From NCBI RefSeq assembly GCF_030684185.1, contig NZ_JAUXOY010000015.1, positions 1-64,000 on the forward strand: 64,000 nt of DNA, in the 5' to 3' direction. A program made the translations under genes and the position numbers. Positions 36,468 to 45,175 of this stretch are shown piece after piece (position 1 is the stretch's first letter; each line of letters opens with the position of its first letter). The notes below the pieces were generated by a model, which was given only the letters and a program-made list of their open reading frames with translations, was not told the origin of the DNA and made no database searches. The DNA is from Methylotenera sp. Lineage in GTDB: Bacteria; Pseudomonadota; Gammaproteobacteria; Burkholderiales; Methylophilaceae.

Positions 36468-36892
36468 AAACAGCTAAAGCTTCAGCTCACCCAACACAAA
36501 ATCCACTGAGACTATTGCTGAGTGTTTCATGTGGCATGTTTCTTCTAATGATGGAGCAAGATGTTCAGGCTGAGGCATTAAAAGACCCTACTCAACCGCC
36601 TGCTTCATTATCAAGCGAGATCACCAATGAAAATGCTCAGACTACTGGTCCGGTATTGCAATCTGTGATGCTAGGTTCGCAATATCGTGCGGCAATTATT
36701 AACGGTAAAAAAGTCATGCTTGGTGGTAAATATGAAAATGCTACGTTAATTAAAATCAATGAGCGCGAGGCTGTACTGCGCAATTCAGATATGACGACGC
36801 AAACCCTGGCGATGGATTATGCCGAGATAAAGAAAACTAAGTCGGCAATCCAAATTAAACCAGCACAAGACCAAAAACCGAATAAATACTGA
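36464..36892 (+). CDS. mshK: MSHA biogenesis protein MshK (pilotin/GspC-like)
   Basis: A 142-residue exported protein with a signal segment (about 15-36) and the MshK signature LKDPTQPP, then LQSVMLGSQYRAAIINGKKVMLGGKY, a homology-region-like strand set also seen in GspB/PilP-type proteins. It overlaps mshJ by 4 nt. It likely connects the inner-membrane complex to the secretin MshL encoded next. Confidence 0.85.
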   Translation: MKTAKASAHPTQNPLRLLLSVSCGMFLLMMEQDVQAEALKDPTQPPASLSSEITNENAQTTGPVLQSVMLGSQYRAAIINGKKVMLGGKYENATLIKINEREAVLRNSDMTTQTLAMDYAEIKKTKSAIQIKPAQDQKPNKY

Positions 36893-36911
36893 ATGAAGTA
36901 ATCGAGAAAAA

Positions 36912-38654
36912 ATGATGCGAAAATTACCTGTGCAATTGTCACCATTACTCATTTTAATGTTGCTGGCTGGCTGCGCCACTACCGAGCCACAACAACACGC
37001 GACACTCAATAAAATAAAAGATGAGCTAAAGCAGGCTGCTGAAGTAAAACCAGCTCCCGCAACCCCTAAGGCGATTAACGATGCGTTGTTGCCGCCTTTG
37101 AAAATTGCGATGCCTAAAGCTTCTGCCAAACAGCTGGAACAACGCTTTGATTTGGTCATCAGCAACGCCCCAGCAAGCCAGGTGTTAATGGGCATCGTCA
37201 GCGGCACACGTTACAGCATGCTGGTTCACCAGGATTTAACAGGCATGATTTCAGTCAATTTAAAAGACGTCACCGTGTTTGAAGCGCTTGATTCATTGCG
37301 AGATTTATATGGTTACGAATACAAAGTAGAAGGCACACGTATTTTTATTGAACCACAAGCGATGCAAACGCGCGTGTTTCAGGTGAATTATATCGTAGGG
37401 CAACGCAAAGGCTCGTCTGACACGCGTGTGACTTCAGGTTCAGTCAGCAACAGTAATAGCCAATCTAGTCAGGAAGGGTCTAGTTCTTCAAGCACCAGTG
37501 TAGGTAGTTCTGGCAACCGCGCGGCGCTTATCAGCACCAGCATTGCCACTTCATCCAACAATGATTTTTGGAAAGATCTGACAGATTCACTCAATGGCAT
37601 TGTAGGCGCGGAAAATGGCCGTCGCGTAGTCGTTAATTTACAATCTGGCGTCATCATGGTGCGCGCCATGCCAGATGAAGTGCGCAATGTCGAATCCTTC
37701 TTGCGCTTGATGCAAGTAACGATTGAGCGCCAGGTGATTCTAGAAGCAAAAATTCTGAATGTGCAACTGAATGACCAATCACAAAGCGGCGTGAACTGGT
37801 CTATATTCGGCAGTAGCGGCTCCAATACCGGCATTGTTGGCAATATCAATGCGAATACTCAGCTTGCAAGCAGCGGCAACGGCCCATTAGTGAGCGGCGA
37901 TTTAGGCGCGTCAGCTGGTACTGTATTATCGAACGCAGCCACCACTGCACTGGGTGGACCATTATTTGCAGTGGCATTACAAGGTGCAAATTTTGCAGCT
38001 TTGTTATCATTCCTGGAAACCCAAGGTGATGTACAAGTGCTCTCTAGCCCGCGCATTGCCACCATTAACAATCAAAAAGCAGTGCTCAAAGTGGGTACCG
38101 ATGAGTTCTTTGTAACGGGAATTTCTTCAAGCACGACCGCTTCCACTGGCGCCACCACAACATCGCCTGAAGTCACGTTACAGCCTTTCTTTTCCGGCAT
38201 TGCGCTGGATGTAACGCCGCAAATCGATAAAGACGACAACATTATCCTGCACATGCACCCTTCTATCAGCCAGGTAACTACCGTCAACAAGCAACTCAAT
38301 TTAGGCGGCGCTGCTGGAGCAATCAACCTGCCGCTAGCGTCTAGCAATGTGAGTGAAACCGACAGCATCGTAAGAACGAAGCACGGACGCGTAATCGCTA
38401 TTGGCGGCTTGATGACTGAAAGCACCATCAGCAGCAAATCAAAAGTGCCTGGGCTAGGCGACATTAAAGGCGTAGGTGCAGCTTTCCGTCAAAAAGGCTC
38501 AACCACCAGCAAAACTGAACTCGTTATATTGCTTAAAGCCACTGTTGTACAAGGCCAGGATAGCTGGAGCAATGATGTTTTATCCAGCCAGAAACGTATT
38601 GAAAATATGCAAAGACAAGACAGCTTTGCTCAAACTTCAACTGTTAATGAATAG
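36912..38654 (+). CDS. mshL: MSHA outer-membrane secretin MshL
   Basis: A 580-residue secretin lipoprotein. The signal peptide ends in the lipobox LLAGC (Cys about 21). An N-terminal secretin/TonB short domain (FDLVISNAPASQVLMGI) follows, then a serine-rich linker (about 178-205) and the secretin core (about 270-545) with VEVTERQVILEAKI-like, VLSSPRIATINNQKAVLKVG and VRTKHGRVIAIGGLM. It forms the pore for the pilus. Two adjacent ATG codons (36912 and 36915) are possible. Confidence 0.93.
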   Translation: MMRKLPVQLSPLLILMLLAGCATTEPQQHATLNKIKDELKQAAEVKPAPATPKAINDALLPPLKIAMPKASAKQLEQRFDLVISNAPASQVLMGIVSGTRYSMLVHQDLTGMISVNLKDVTVFEALDSLRDLYGYEYKVEGTRIFIEPQAMQTRVFQVNYIVGQRKGSSDTRVTSGSVSNSNSQSSQEGSSSSSTSVGSSGNRAALISTSIATSSNNDFWKDLTDSLNGIVGAENGRRVVVNLQSGVIMVRAMPDEVRNVESFLRLMQVTIERQVILEAKILNVQLNDQSQSGVNWSIFGSSGSNTGIVGNINANTQLASSGNGPLVSGDLGASAGTVLSNAATTALGGPLFAVALQGANFAALLSFLETQGDVQVLSSPRIATINNQKAVLKVGTDEFFVTGISSSTTASTGATTTSPEVTLQPFFSGIALDVTPQIDKDDNIILHMHPSISQVTTVNKQLNLGGAAGAINLPLASSNVSETDSIVRTKHGRVIAIGGLMTESTISSKSKVPGLGDIKGVGAAFRQKGSTTSKTELVILLKATVVQGQDSWSNDVLSSQKRIENMQRQDSFAQTSTVNE

Positions 38655-38680
38655 TTAGTGACTAAAAAGTGAGCGAATAA

Positions 38681-39583
38681 ATGATGTATCTCAAACACTT
38701 TGGTTTAACTGAAACGCCTTTCAGCATTACGCCTGATACCAGCTTCTATTTTGCCTCACATAGCTATCAAGAAGGCTTGAATACGCTGTTGTTTGCCATT
38801 TTGTCAGGGGAAGGTTTTATCAAAATCACCGGCGAAGTTGGCACTGGTAAAACACTATTATGCCGAAAACTGATGTCCAGCCTGGATGCCAGTTTTAAAG
38901 TAGCCTATGTGCCTAACCCCTATTTAGAACCGCATTCTTTGTTAATGACGTTGGCGCAAGAATTAGGCATCACAGTAGCTACAGACGTTACCCAGCATGC
39001 ACTTTTGACTGCGCTCACGCATGGCTTACTGGATTTTGCACGCAATGACATCAAGGTCGTTGTTTGTTTGGACGAAGTGCAAGCCATGCCGATTGAAACA
39101 CTTGAGGCATTGCGACTACTCAGCAACCTTGAAACTGAAAAACGCAAATTGCTGCAAGTGGTGATTTTTGGTCAGCCTGAACTTGAGGTTAAGCTCAACC
39201 ATGCCTCGATTAGGCAGTTAAAACAACGCATTACGTTTGAATATCAGCTAGACCGTCTAAGCCATGACGAAATGCAATATTACCTGAACCATCGTTTAAT
39301 CATCGCCGGCTATCAGGGCAGCCGTATTTTCAGCAGCGCGGCTTTGACGCTCTTGTATTTTAAATCTAAGGGCGTACCACGTTTGGTCAATATTTTAGCG
39401 CACAAATCGCTATTGGCAGCTTATGGAAAAGGTAAGCATCAAGTTGGATTTTCCGATGTGTTTGCGGCAATAACCGACACCAGATCAATTGAATCTACTT
39501 GGAGAAAATTGCGCCTGAATAGCTTCACTTTATCTGTATTTTTAAGTGTGTGTGGCAGCGCATTTTTAGCTTTTCCAAAATAA
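38681..39583 (+). CDS. mshM: MSHA biogenesis ATPase MshM (ExeA-like)
   Basis: A 300-residue AAA-type ATPase of the ExeA/MshM class. It begins with YLKHFGLTETPFSITPD, Walker A is GEVGTGKTLL (about 52-61), Walker B is VVVCLDEVQAMP, and the sensor-like SNLETEKRKLLQVVIFGQPEL follows. A C-terminal hydrophobic segment (about 278-297) may anchor it to the membrane. Family members help insert or assemble the secretin through cell-wall remodelling. Confidence 0.92.
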   Translation: MMYLKHFGLTETPFSITPDTSFYFASHSYQEGLNTLLFAILSGEGFIKITGEVGTGKTLLCRKLMSSLDASFKVAYVPNPYLEPHSLLMTLAQELGITVATDVTQHALLTALTHGLLDFARNDIKVVVCLDEVQAMPIETLEALRLLSNLETEKRKLLQVVIFGQPELEVKLNHASIRQLKQRITFEYQLDRLSHDEMQYYLNHRLIIAGYQGSRIFSSAALTLLYFKSKGVPRLVNILAHKSLLAAYGKGKHQVGFSDVFAAITDTRSIESTWRKLRLNSFTLSVFLSVCGSAFLAFPK

Positions 39584-39627
39584 TATTTACTTAAATAAAC
39601 AAGTAATACATAAAAAAGACTGAAAAA

Positions 39628-40854
39628 ATGAGTTTAATCAATCAAATGTTGAAAGATCTGGAACAGCGTGGTGCTGGGTCTACTGATGCGGAAAAGATTA
39701 TTATATCCAGATTAGACGCAGATACTAAACCTCATCCAAGCCCGTTAACATCCAGAAAACTCAACACCAGCTTTTTGAAAATAAGCGGACTCATGGTGTT
39801 ACTGGCCGGCGGTACCTATTTATGGGTTCAAAGCACTCCTGCGCAATCTCATAGCGCTGACTTAATTAATAAAGCATCTTTAACTCAATCAGCTAATGGC
39901 AGTGAAAATGCATTATCAGGGACAAAATCAGAAAGAAATACGTTGATTAATGCCGTTGTAGACGATCCAGCATCAACTCCGCTATTTGAAGTTACTCTCA
40001 AGCACACGCCCGTCGCAGCTCAAATGTATAACAATAATTCAGATAAAAAAGAAATAGTCGCTAATATACAGTTAGCCAATTTTCAAAATAATAGTATTCT
40101 TACAAAACCGACGGAATCGGTAAAGCCTTCAGAATTGATACAGCCAGATGAATTAGTTGAACCAATAAACCTTATTGCGCCTGAAAAGTTATCGGCAGCG
40201 CCTAAAGTTTTACCCCAATCAGCTACTAATAACAAATCTACGGGCAAACATATCAGCCAAGAACAAAAATCCGGTAACTTCTACCGTCAGGCATTGGCTA
40301 ACCTTCAACAAGGTAGAGTAGCTGAAGCGCAGGAAAATTTATCTCAGGCATTGGAAGCCAATCCAGCAAATCAAGATGCCAGGCAAACACTCGCAGGGCT
40401 ATTGCTAGACAATAAACGTAACGATGAAGCAAGAACAACGCTCGCGGCTGGCTTGGTCATTACGCCAGAGCAAAGCAACTTCCGCATAGCACTAGCGCGA
40501 TTACAAGTTGAAGCAGGTGACCGCTCAGGCGCATTAAATACTTTAGAACAAGGCGCAGCTTACGGAAACAGCAATGCAGATTACCAAAGCTTTTTAGCGA
40601 CGATGTTGCAACGTGTCGATCGCCATGAAGAAGCGATTAATCATTACAACGCTGCCCTATCTATCAACTCAAGCTCTACGAGTTCATTAGTTGGGCTTGG
40701 CATTTCACTGCAAGCTGTTGGAAAATTACAGAGTGCCCAGGAAGCTTTCACACGGGCACAATCCTATGCAACACTTAGCCCTGAGTTGTCACAATTTGTT
40801 GATCTACAACTTAAGCTAATTAATCAGCATAGTCAAAACCCTTTGCCAAAGTAA
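39628..40854 (+). CDS. mshN: MSHA biogenesis protein MshN (TPR protein)
   Basis: A 408-residue membrane-anchored TPR protein. It begins MSLINQMLKDLEQRGA, the classical MshN/GspB-like start, has a helix at about 54-68 and a low-complexity Ser/Pro/Glu linker (about 75-210). TPR repeats fill the C-terminus (about 218-400; FYRQALANLQQGRVAEAQENL, NPANQDARQTLAGLLLDN). It ends the pilus locus. Confidence 0.9.
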   Translation: MSLINQMLKDLEQRGAGSTDAEKIIISRLDADTKPHPSPLTSRKLNTSFLKISGLMVLLAGGTYLWVQSTPAQSHSADLINKASLTQSANGSENALSGTKSERNTLINAVVDDPASTPLFEVTLKHTPVAAQMYNNNSDKKEIVANIQLANFQNNSILTKPTESVKPSELIQPDELVEPINLIAPEKLSAAPKVLPQSATNNKSTGKHISQEQKSGNFYRQALANLQQGRVAEAQENLSQALEANPANQDARQTLAGLLLDNKRNDEARTTLAAGLVITPEQSNFRIALARLQVEAGDRSGALNTLEQGAAYGNSNADYQSFLATMLQRVDRHEEAINHYNAALSINSSSTSSLVGLGISLQAVGKLQSAQEAFTRAQSYATLSPELSQFVDLQLKLINQHSQNPLPK

Positions 40855-41118
40855 AAACGGCTATGAGTAGCAAATATTTGTAAGACAATTCAACTTATTC
40901 AAATATTACTCAATAGAGTTATTTAAGTCTGTCATACAGAAAATTGAATGATTTTAGTACGGTTCCATCCTACAGTCGGTGACTTTGACACACAAAAACT
41001 TTAGCATTTGCAACTTACCGTTTTTCACCATCATATTTATCCTAACTGCCTTTAATCTAAAGGCTCACAAGCCGATTAATATTTCCCAAAACAATATTAT
41101 TTAATGTAAAATTTGCCG

Positions 41119-41198
41119 CTTGGTAGGTTATTGCTGGCATTTACAACCACTTAAAACCCCATTAAAAATGCTGAAGCCTGTCTATAACAGGCTTTTTT
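41119..41198 (+). ncRNA. Candidate short RNA ending in an intrinsic terminator
   Basis: A TAAAAT -10-like box at 41107-41112 predicts a start near 41119, and the transcript would end at the hairpin with T-run. The -35 is poor. The terminator is about 325 bp after mshN, farther than usual for an operon end, and 38 bp before mqo. A leader attenuator of mqo is the alternative. Confidence 0.35.
41174..41198 (+). terminator. Intrinsic terminator upstream of mqo
   Basis: A perfect 8-bp stem AAGCCTGT/ACAGGCTT with a CTATA loop is followed by TTTTTT. It could end the msh operon read-through, a small RNA or an mqo leader. Confidence 0.8.
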
Positions 41199-41235
41199 AT
41201 TGACTACAACTTAAAGAAAAATTGACAATCATTTA

Positions 41236-42720
41236 ATGACAACTGCAAATAAAGTTGATGTGCTATTAGTTGGCGGCGGTGTCATGAGCGCTACGCTAGC
41301 CTCTTTACTTTCTGAGCTGGATGACTCACTCAGCATGTTGATGGTTGAACGTCTGCCTAATGTCGCGGCAGAAAGCACAGATGCATGGAATAACGCGGGC
41401 ACTGGCCATGCAGGGTATTGCGAACTCAATTACACGCCTTTAAGTGCAGATGGCAATATCAATATTAGTCGCGCTTTAGCGATTAATGCGTCATTTGAAG
41501 CGTCATTGCAGTTTTGGGCTTACCTAATCGAAAAAGGCAAGCTGCCAACTTCTAGAAACTTCATCAATCAGACCCCCCATTTAAGCTTTGTTTGGGGTGA
41601 TGAAGACGTAGCATTTTTACGCAAACGTTATGATTTACTCAAAGCACACCATCTGTTTCAAGACATGGAATTTAGTGAAGATATAGCGACACTTGAAGCA
41701 TGGATGCCACTCATTATGCAAAACCGAGACAAAAGCCAAAGGGTAGCTGCTACCCGCATGAAATATGGAAGCGATGTAGATTTCGGTGCTTTAACAAAAA
41801 GTTTGGTTGGCGATTTACAAAATAAAAAAAACTATAACCTCGCATTGAATACAGAAGTAAAAAGCCTGAAGCAACACGCCAATGGTCGTTGGTATGTGCG
41901 CTTGACTGATGTTAACACCAAAAAAACCAGGACAATAGACGCTGGATTCGTGTTTTTAGGTGCTGGTGGCGGCGCATTAAAATTATTACAAAAGTCGGGC
42001 GTGCCTGAAAGCCATGGCTATGGAGGATTTCCAGTAAGTGGTCAGTGGCTAGTCTGTAACAATCCAGAGGTTATCCAACGCCATCACTCAAAAGTGTATG
42101 GAAAAGCTGCTTTGGGCGCACCTCCTATGTCAGTTCCGCACTTGGATACCCGTATGATTAACGGCAAACCCGCCCTATTGTTCGGACCCTATGCAGGGTT
42201 TACCACCAAATTTTTGAAACAAGGGTCATATTTAGACTTATTTAATTCAGTCAAGCCAAAGAATCTAAAATCTATATTTGGCGCAGGCCGCCATAATATG
42301 GATTTAACACGCTATTTGATTGGTGAAGCAACTCAAAAGCATCACTCGCGTGTCTCTACGCTGCGCCAGTTTTACCCGCAAGCGGTTGATGCGGACTGGC
42401 ATTTAGAAGATGCCGGGAAGCGCGTTCAAATCATAAAAAACTGTGATGAAAAAGGCGGAAAGCTCGAATTTGGCACTGAAATTGTGGCGGCTCAGGATGG
42501 TTCAATTGCCGCATTGTTGGGCGCATCACCAGGAGCCTCAGTAGCTGTACAAGCGATGATAGACGTACTGGAACGCTGCTTTAACCAACAGATGAAAAGC
42601 GAAGCCTGGCAACATAAATTAAAACAACTAATACCTAGTTATGGTGAGTCACTTGTTGAAAATGCGGAATTACTTAAGCAAATACGGCAGCGTACATTGA
42701 AAACACTTAACTTAACTTAA
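41236..42720 (+). CDS. mqo: Malate:quinone oxidoreductase
   Basis: A 494-residue FAD-dependent membrane-associated enzyme that oxidises malate to oxaloacetate and passes electrons to quinone. The N-terminal FAD motif is VLLVGGGVMSATLASLL. Mqo signatures include NNAGTGHAGYCELNYTP, FGALTKSL, VFLGAGGGAL and FPVSGQWLVCNNP, and the C-terminal LLGASPGASVAV. The length is usual for the family. It is convergent with tpiA (12 bp between stops). The start has no strong ribosome site. Confidence 0.95.
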   Translation: MTTANKVDVLLVGGGVMSATLASLLSELDDSLSMLMVERLPNVAAESTDAWNNAGTGHAGYCELNYTPLSADGNINISRALAINASFEASLQFWAYLIEKGKLPTSRNFINQTPHLSFVWGDEDVAFLRKRYDLLKAHHLFQDMEFSEDIATLEAWMPLIMQNRDKSQRVAATRMKYGSDVDFGALTKSLVGDLQNKKNYNLALNTEVKSLKQHANGRWYVRLTDVNTKKTRTIDAGFVFLGAGGGALKLLQKSGVPESHGYGGFPVSGQWLVCNNPEVIQRHHSKVYGKAALGAPPMSVPHLDTRMINGKPALLFGPYAGFTTKFLKQGSYLDLFNSVKPKNLKSIFGAGRHNMDLTRYLIGEATQKHHSRVSTLRQFYPQAVDADWHLEDAGKRVQIIKNCDEKGGKLEFGTEIVAAQDGSIAALLGASPGASVAVQAMIDVLERCFNQQMKSEAWQHKLKQLIPSYGESLVENAELLKQIRQRTLKTLNLT

Positions 42721-42732
42721 GCAATCAAACAG

Positions 42733-43491
42733 CTACACTTGATTGGCAGCCTGACATATACCAACAAAAGCTTTGGCCTCTAGCGAGCATCGCCCTACCA
42801 AAGCCCCGTCTATATCGGGCATAGCAAATAATGCTGGCGCATTTTCGGTTTGTACGCTTCCTCCATAAAGAATACGGACATTTTCAGCGACTTCTGCATT
42901 ACATCTGGCAACACGCTTGCGAATAAAATGATGCACTTCTTGCGCTTGTTCAGGGGTCGCTGGTATGTCCGTGCCAACCGCCCACAACGGTTCGTAAGCC
43001 AGCACGGCCTTGGTGAGTAATTCAGCCCCGTAACGCCTGATGATGGAATCTAACTGGCGACCAACCACGTATTCTGTCCAGTCCGATTCACGCTCTTCTT
43101 TTGACTCACCCATGCAAAATACCGGGGTTAATCCAGCATTAAGCGCCGCATTAAATCTAGTGGCCGCAGTATCATCTGTTTCATGAAGTTGTATGCGTCG
43201 CTCGGAGTGTCCGACAATAACGTAAGTGCAGCCGTAATCAACCAGCATAGCAGGGGATACGGCACCTGTAAGCGCAGCATCTTCATTTGCACATAGATTT
43301 TGCGCCCCCCAAGCAACATTAGAACCCTGCATTAAAGACTGTGCCTGACATAGGTAAGGATAAGGGACGCATAGCGCATAATCTGCATTACGCAAATCAG
43401 CTACGCCAGCCATGACGCCAGCAAACAATTTTTGATTCGCTGTGATGCTGCCATTCATTTTCAAGTTACCTATAACCAACTTACGTCTCAT
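42733..43491 (-). CDS. tpiA: Triosephosphate isomerase
   Basis: A 252-residue TIM-barrel enzyme interconverting dihydroxyacetone phosphate and glyceraldehyde 3-phosphate. The catalytic Lys lies in GNLKMNG (about residue 11), His in IVGHSERR and Glu in AYEPLWAVGT; the phosphate loop ILYGGSVQ is present. The usual Trp of the GNWKMN motif is Leu. The gene stands next to rlmB and mqo rather than the common tpiA-secG arrangement, so it could be a second copy. All catalytic residues are kept. Confidence 0.93.
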   Translation of the reverse strand: MRRKLVIGNLKMNGSITANQKLFAGVMAGVADLRNADYALCVPYPYLCQAQSLMQGSNVAWGAQNLCANEDAALTGAVSPAMLVDYGCTYVIVGHSERRIQLHETDDTAATRFNAALNAGLTPVFCMGESKEERESDWTEYVVGRQLDSIIRRYGAELLTKAVLAYEPLWAVGTDIPATPEQAQEVHHFIRKRVARCNAEVAENVRILYGGSVQTENAPALFAMPDIDGALVGRCSLEAKAFVGICQAANQV

Positions 43492-43600
43492 TTTTTACCT
43501 CAGCCTGTAAATAAGTCTATGAATACAATACTTGCTTATTTAACAATGTTAGCCAAATCCCCTTTTGCACACCGACTCGCCATGACTAAAGGATGAAGCA

Positions 43601-44350
43601 TCATTTCAAGCTGCGTTGGCGTCTAGCCTCATACAAACAAATACCACTCGCCACACTCACATTGAGGCTTTCCACTGAGCCAAACATGGGGATGGTGACT
43701 AAGGCATCGCAAGTTTCGGCCGTTAAGCGGCGAATACCGTCACCTTCTGCACCAAGTACAATAGCGATTGGGCCATCCAATTTGGTGTTAAGCAAGTTAC
43801 CGGGAGCATCCATCGTGGTGCCCACCACAAAAACGCCCGCCTCTTTGAGCTCACGAATCGTTCTAGCTAAATTAGTCACCGCAATAAATGGCACTGTTTC
43901 AGCCGCGCCACAGGCTACTTTACGCACGGTTGCATTTAAGCCGACAGCTCTATCTTTTGGCGCAATCACCGCATGTACGCCCATCGCATCTGCGACACGC
44001 AAGCAAGCTCCCAGGTTATGCGGATCTTCTACACCATCTAAAATCAAGAAAAATGGCGGTTCTTTTAAATCAGACTCCAAAATATCATGGATATCTTTAT
44101 ACGGAATCGGCGTATCCACCACGCGTGCAATCACCCCCTGATGGCGGCCATTCATTCCTGCCATGCCGTCCAGGCGTGAACGCTCAACTTCCATAGTGCG
44201 TACACCAGAAGATTCTGCCATCTTCAGCAAATCCTTCATACGCGCATCTACGCGGTCTCGGTCAATTAAAATCTCCTGCACACTTGCGCTATGTTGGCGC
44301 AAACGGCTTAATACGGCATGAAAGCCAAATAAAATACGGGCGTCGCTCAT
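43601..44350 (-). CDS. rlmB: 23S rRNA (guanosine-2'-O-)-methyltransferase RlmB
   Basis: A 249-residue SPOUT methyltransferase. The N-terminal substrate-binding domain ([19 protein letters not shown]) precedes the knotted catalytic domain with [39 protein letters not shown] and [15 protein letters not shown], the three SpoU motifs. It methylates G2251 (E. coli numbering). AAGGAAG lies before the ATG. In many proteobacteria rlmB follows rnr directly; here vapBC lies between them. Confidence 0.95.
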   Translation of the reverse strand: MSDARILFGFHAVLSRLRQHSASVQEILIDRDRVDARMKDLLKMAESSGVRTMEVERSRLDGMAGMNGRHQGVIARVVDTPIPYKDIHDILESDLKEPPFFLILDGVEDPHNLGACLRVADAMGVHAVIAPKDRAVGLNATVRKVACGAAETVPFIAVTNLARTIRELKEAGVFVVGTTMDAPGNLLNTKLDGPIAIVLGAEGDGIRRLTAETCDALVTIPMFGSVESLNVSVASGICLYEARRQRSLK

Positions 44351-44372
44351 TGAAACTTCCTTGTTTGGGCGT

Positions 44373-44780
44373 TTATTTTAAAATTTCTACCACTGGTTGC
44401 AATCCCGCTACTTTTGCACGTTTTTGCAAACGTTGATCAAAACTAACGAAAGCTTTGCAATGTTGGGTACGGATTAAATGCAGTGCATCGGCAAAATCTA
44501 GCCCTTGGTGATGAGCCTCTATCACTGATAACACAATGGCTCTATCTTCAATGATTACGTGCTGTAACCCACACAACGCTTTGAATACTCGCGTAATATC
44601 TGCACGCGGTAGCACGTAAAAACCACGCATGACCCATTCAAACTCTAATATCACGGAAATAGACACAAAAACGGCTTGCGACATAGCTTGAATAGCCGCA
44701 GGTTTTTGCACTGCAGCCTCACTATCTTCTGGGTCATCAATAAAAAAGCGCGCTAACACATTCGTATCTACCGCTTTCAT
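44373..44780 (-). CDS. vapC: VapC-type PIN-domain toxin ribonuclease
   Basis: A 135-residue PIN-domain protein. The acidic site is Asp5 in AVDTNVL, Glu in VILEFEW (about 46-48), Asp in LDFADALHL (about 95-98) and Asp in FVSFDQRL (about 115). VapC toxins cut tRNA or rRNA when the antitoxin is lost. Its start overlaps the stop of the antitoxin gene by one base (TAATG), so the two are coupled. It lies between rnr and rlmB. Confidence 0.92.
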   Translation of the reverse strand: MKAVDTNVLARFFIDDPEDSEAAVQKPAAIQAMSQAVFVSISVILEFEWVMRGFYVLPRADITRVFKALCGLQHVIIEDRAIVLSVIEAHHQGLDFADALHLIRTQHCKAFVSFDQRLQKRAKVAGLQPVVEILK

Positions 44781-45031
44781 TATTTATCGCGCGCCATGAT
44801 GGTGGCCACATCAAACTCTGCCAAGTGACGTGGTTTGCCAGTTTTAGGGGCAGTGATCATGCCCGCGCATGATTGCACTGTGGCAGGCTTGATGGGGTGA
44901 GAAGGCACAAGCCGCAAGCCATCGTGATCTTCTATAATTTCAAGCTGCGAACCTGTCATTAAGCCTAAACGCTTGCGAATATTTGCTGGCAAAACGATTT
45001 GGCCTTTTGAAGAAATAGTCATGGTTGCCAT
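44780..45031 (-). CDS. vapB: AbrB/SpoVT-fold antitoxin VapB
   Basis: An 83-residue antitoxin. The N-terminal AbrB/MazE fold (MTISSKGQIVLPANIRKRLGL, GSQLEIIED) binds DNA, and the C-terminal tail (GKPRHLAEFDVATIMARDK) should wrap the toxin. The frame opens at ATG 45049, but AGGAT is well placed for ATG 45031. A palindrome in the promoter is a likely autoregulatory operator. Confidence 0.9.
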   Translation of the reverse strand: MATMTISSKGQIVLPANIRKRLGLMTGSQLEIIEDHDGLRLVPSHPIKPATVQSCAGMITAPKTGKPRHLAEFDVATIMARDK

Positions 45032-45067
45032 GGTAATTATCCTATTCATGAAATAATCAACGGGACC

Positions 45068-45096
45068 ATTATAACATAATTGCTTACATAGTAAGC
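45068..45096 (-). promoter_or_regulatory. vapBC promoter with palindromic operator
   Basis: On the - strand, TATAAT (45068-45073) is a perfect -10. The palindrome GCTTAC-ATA-GTAAGC (45082-45096) covers the spacer and -35 position, where no good -35 hexamer exists. This layout suits repression by the VapBC complex. Confidence 0.6.
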
Positions 45097-45175
45097 TGTT
45101 GTGTTGGATGGGTAATTTATAGCGTGTTGGGTTACGCTAGACTAACCCAACCCTAAGCTAGCTCATGTTTAATTC

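Larger units (their letters stand above)
40855..41235. other. 381-bp intergenic region upstream of mqo
   Basis: No protein gene is supported. The right third holds a TAAAAT box (41107-41112) followed about 60 bp later by a strong intrinsic terminator, consistent with a short non-coding transcript. The left part shows only AT-rich sequence with no clear structure. The mqo promoter must lie either in this region before the terminator, as an attenuated leader, or between the terminator and 41236. Confidence 0.5.

Noticed and set aside
43593-44141. 182-codon + strand frame opposite rlmB
   Set aside because: rlmB on the - strand has full SPOUT motifs; the opposite frame has no recognisable domain.
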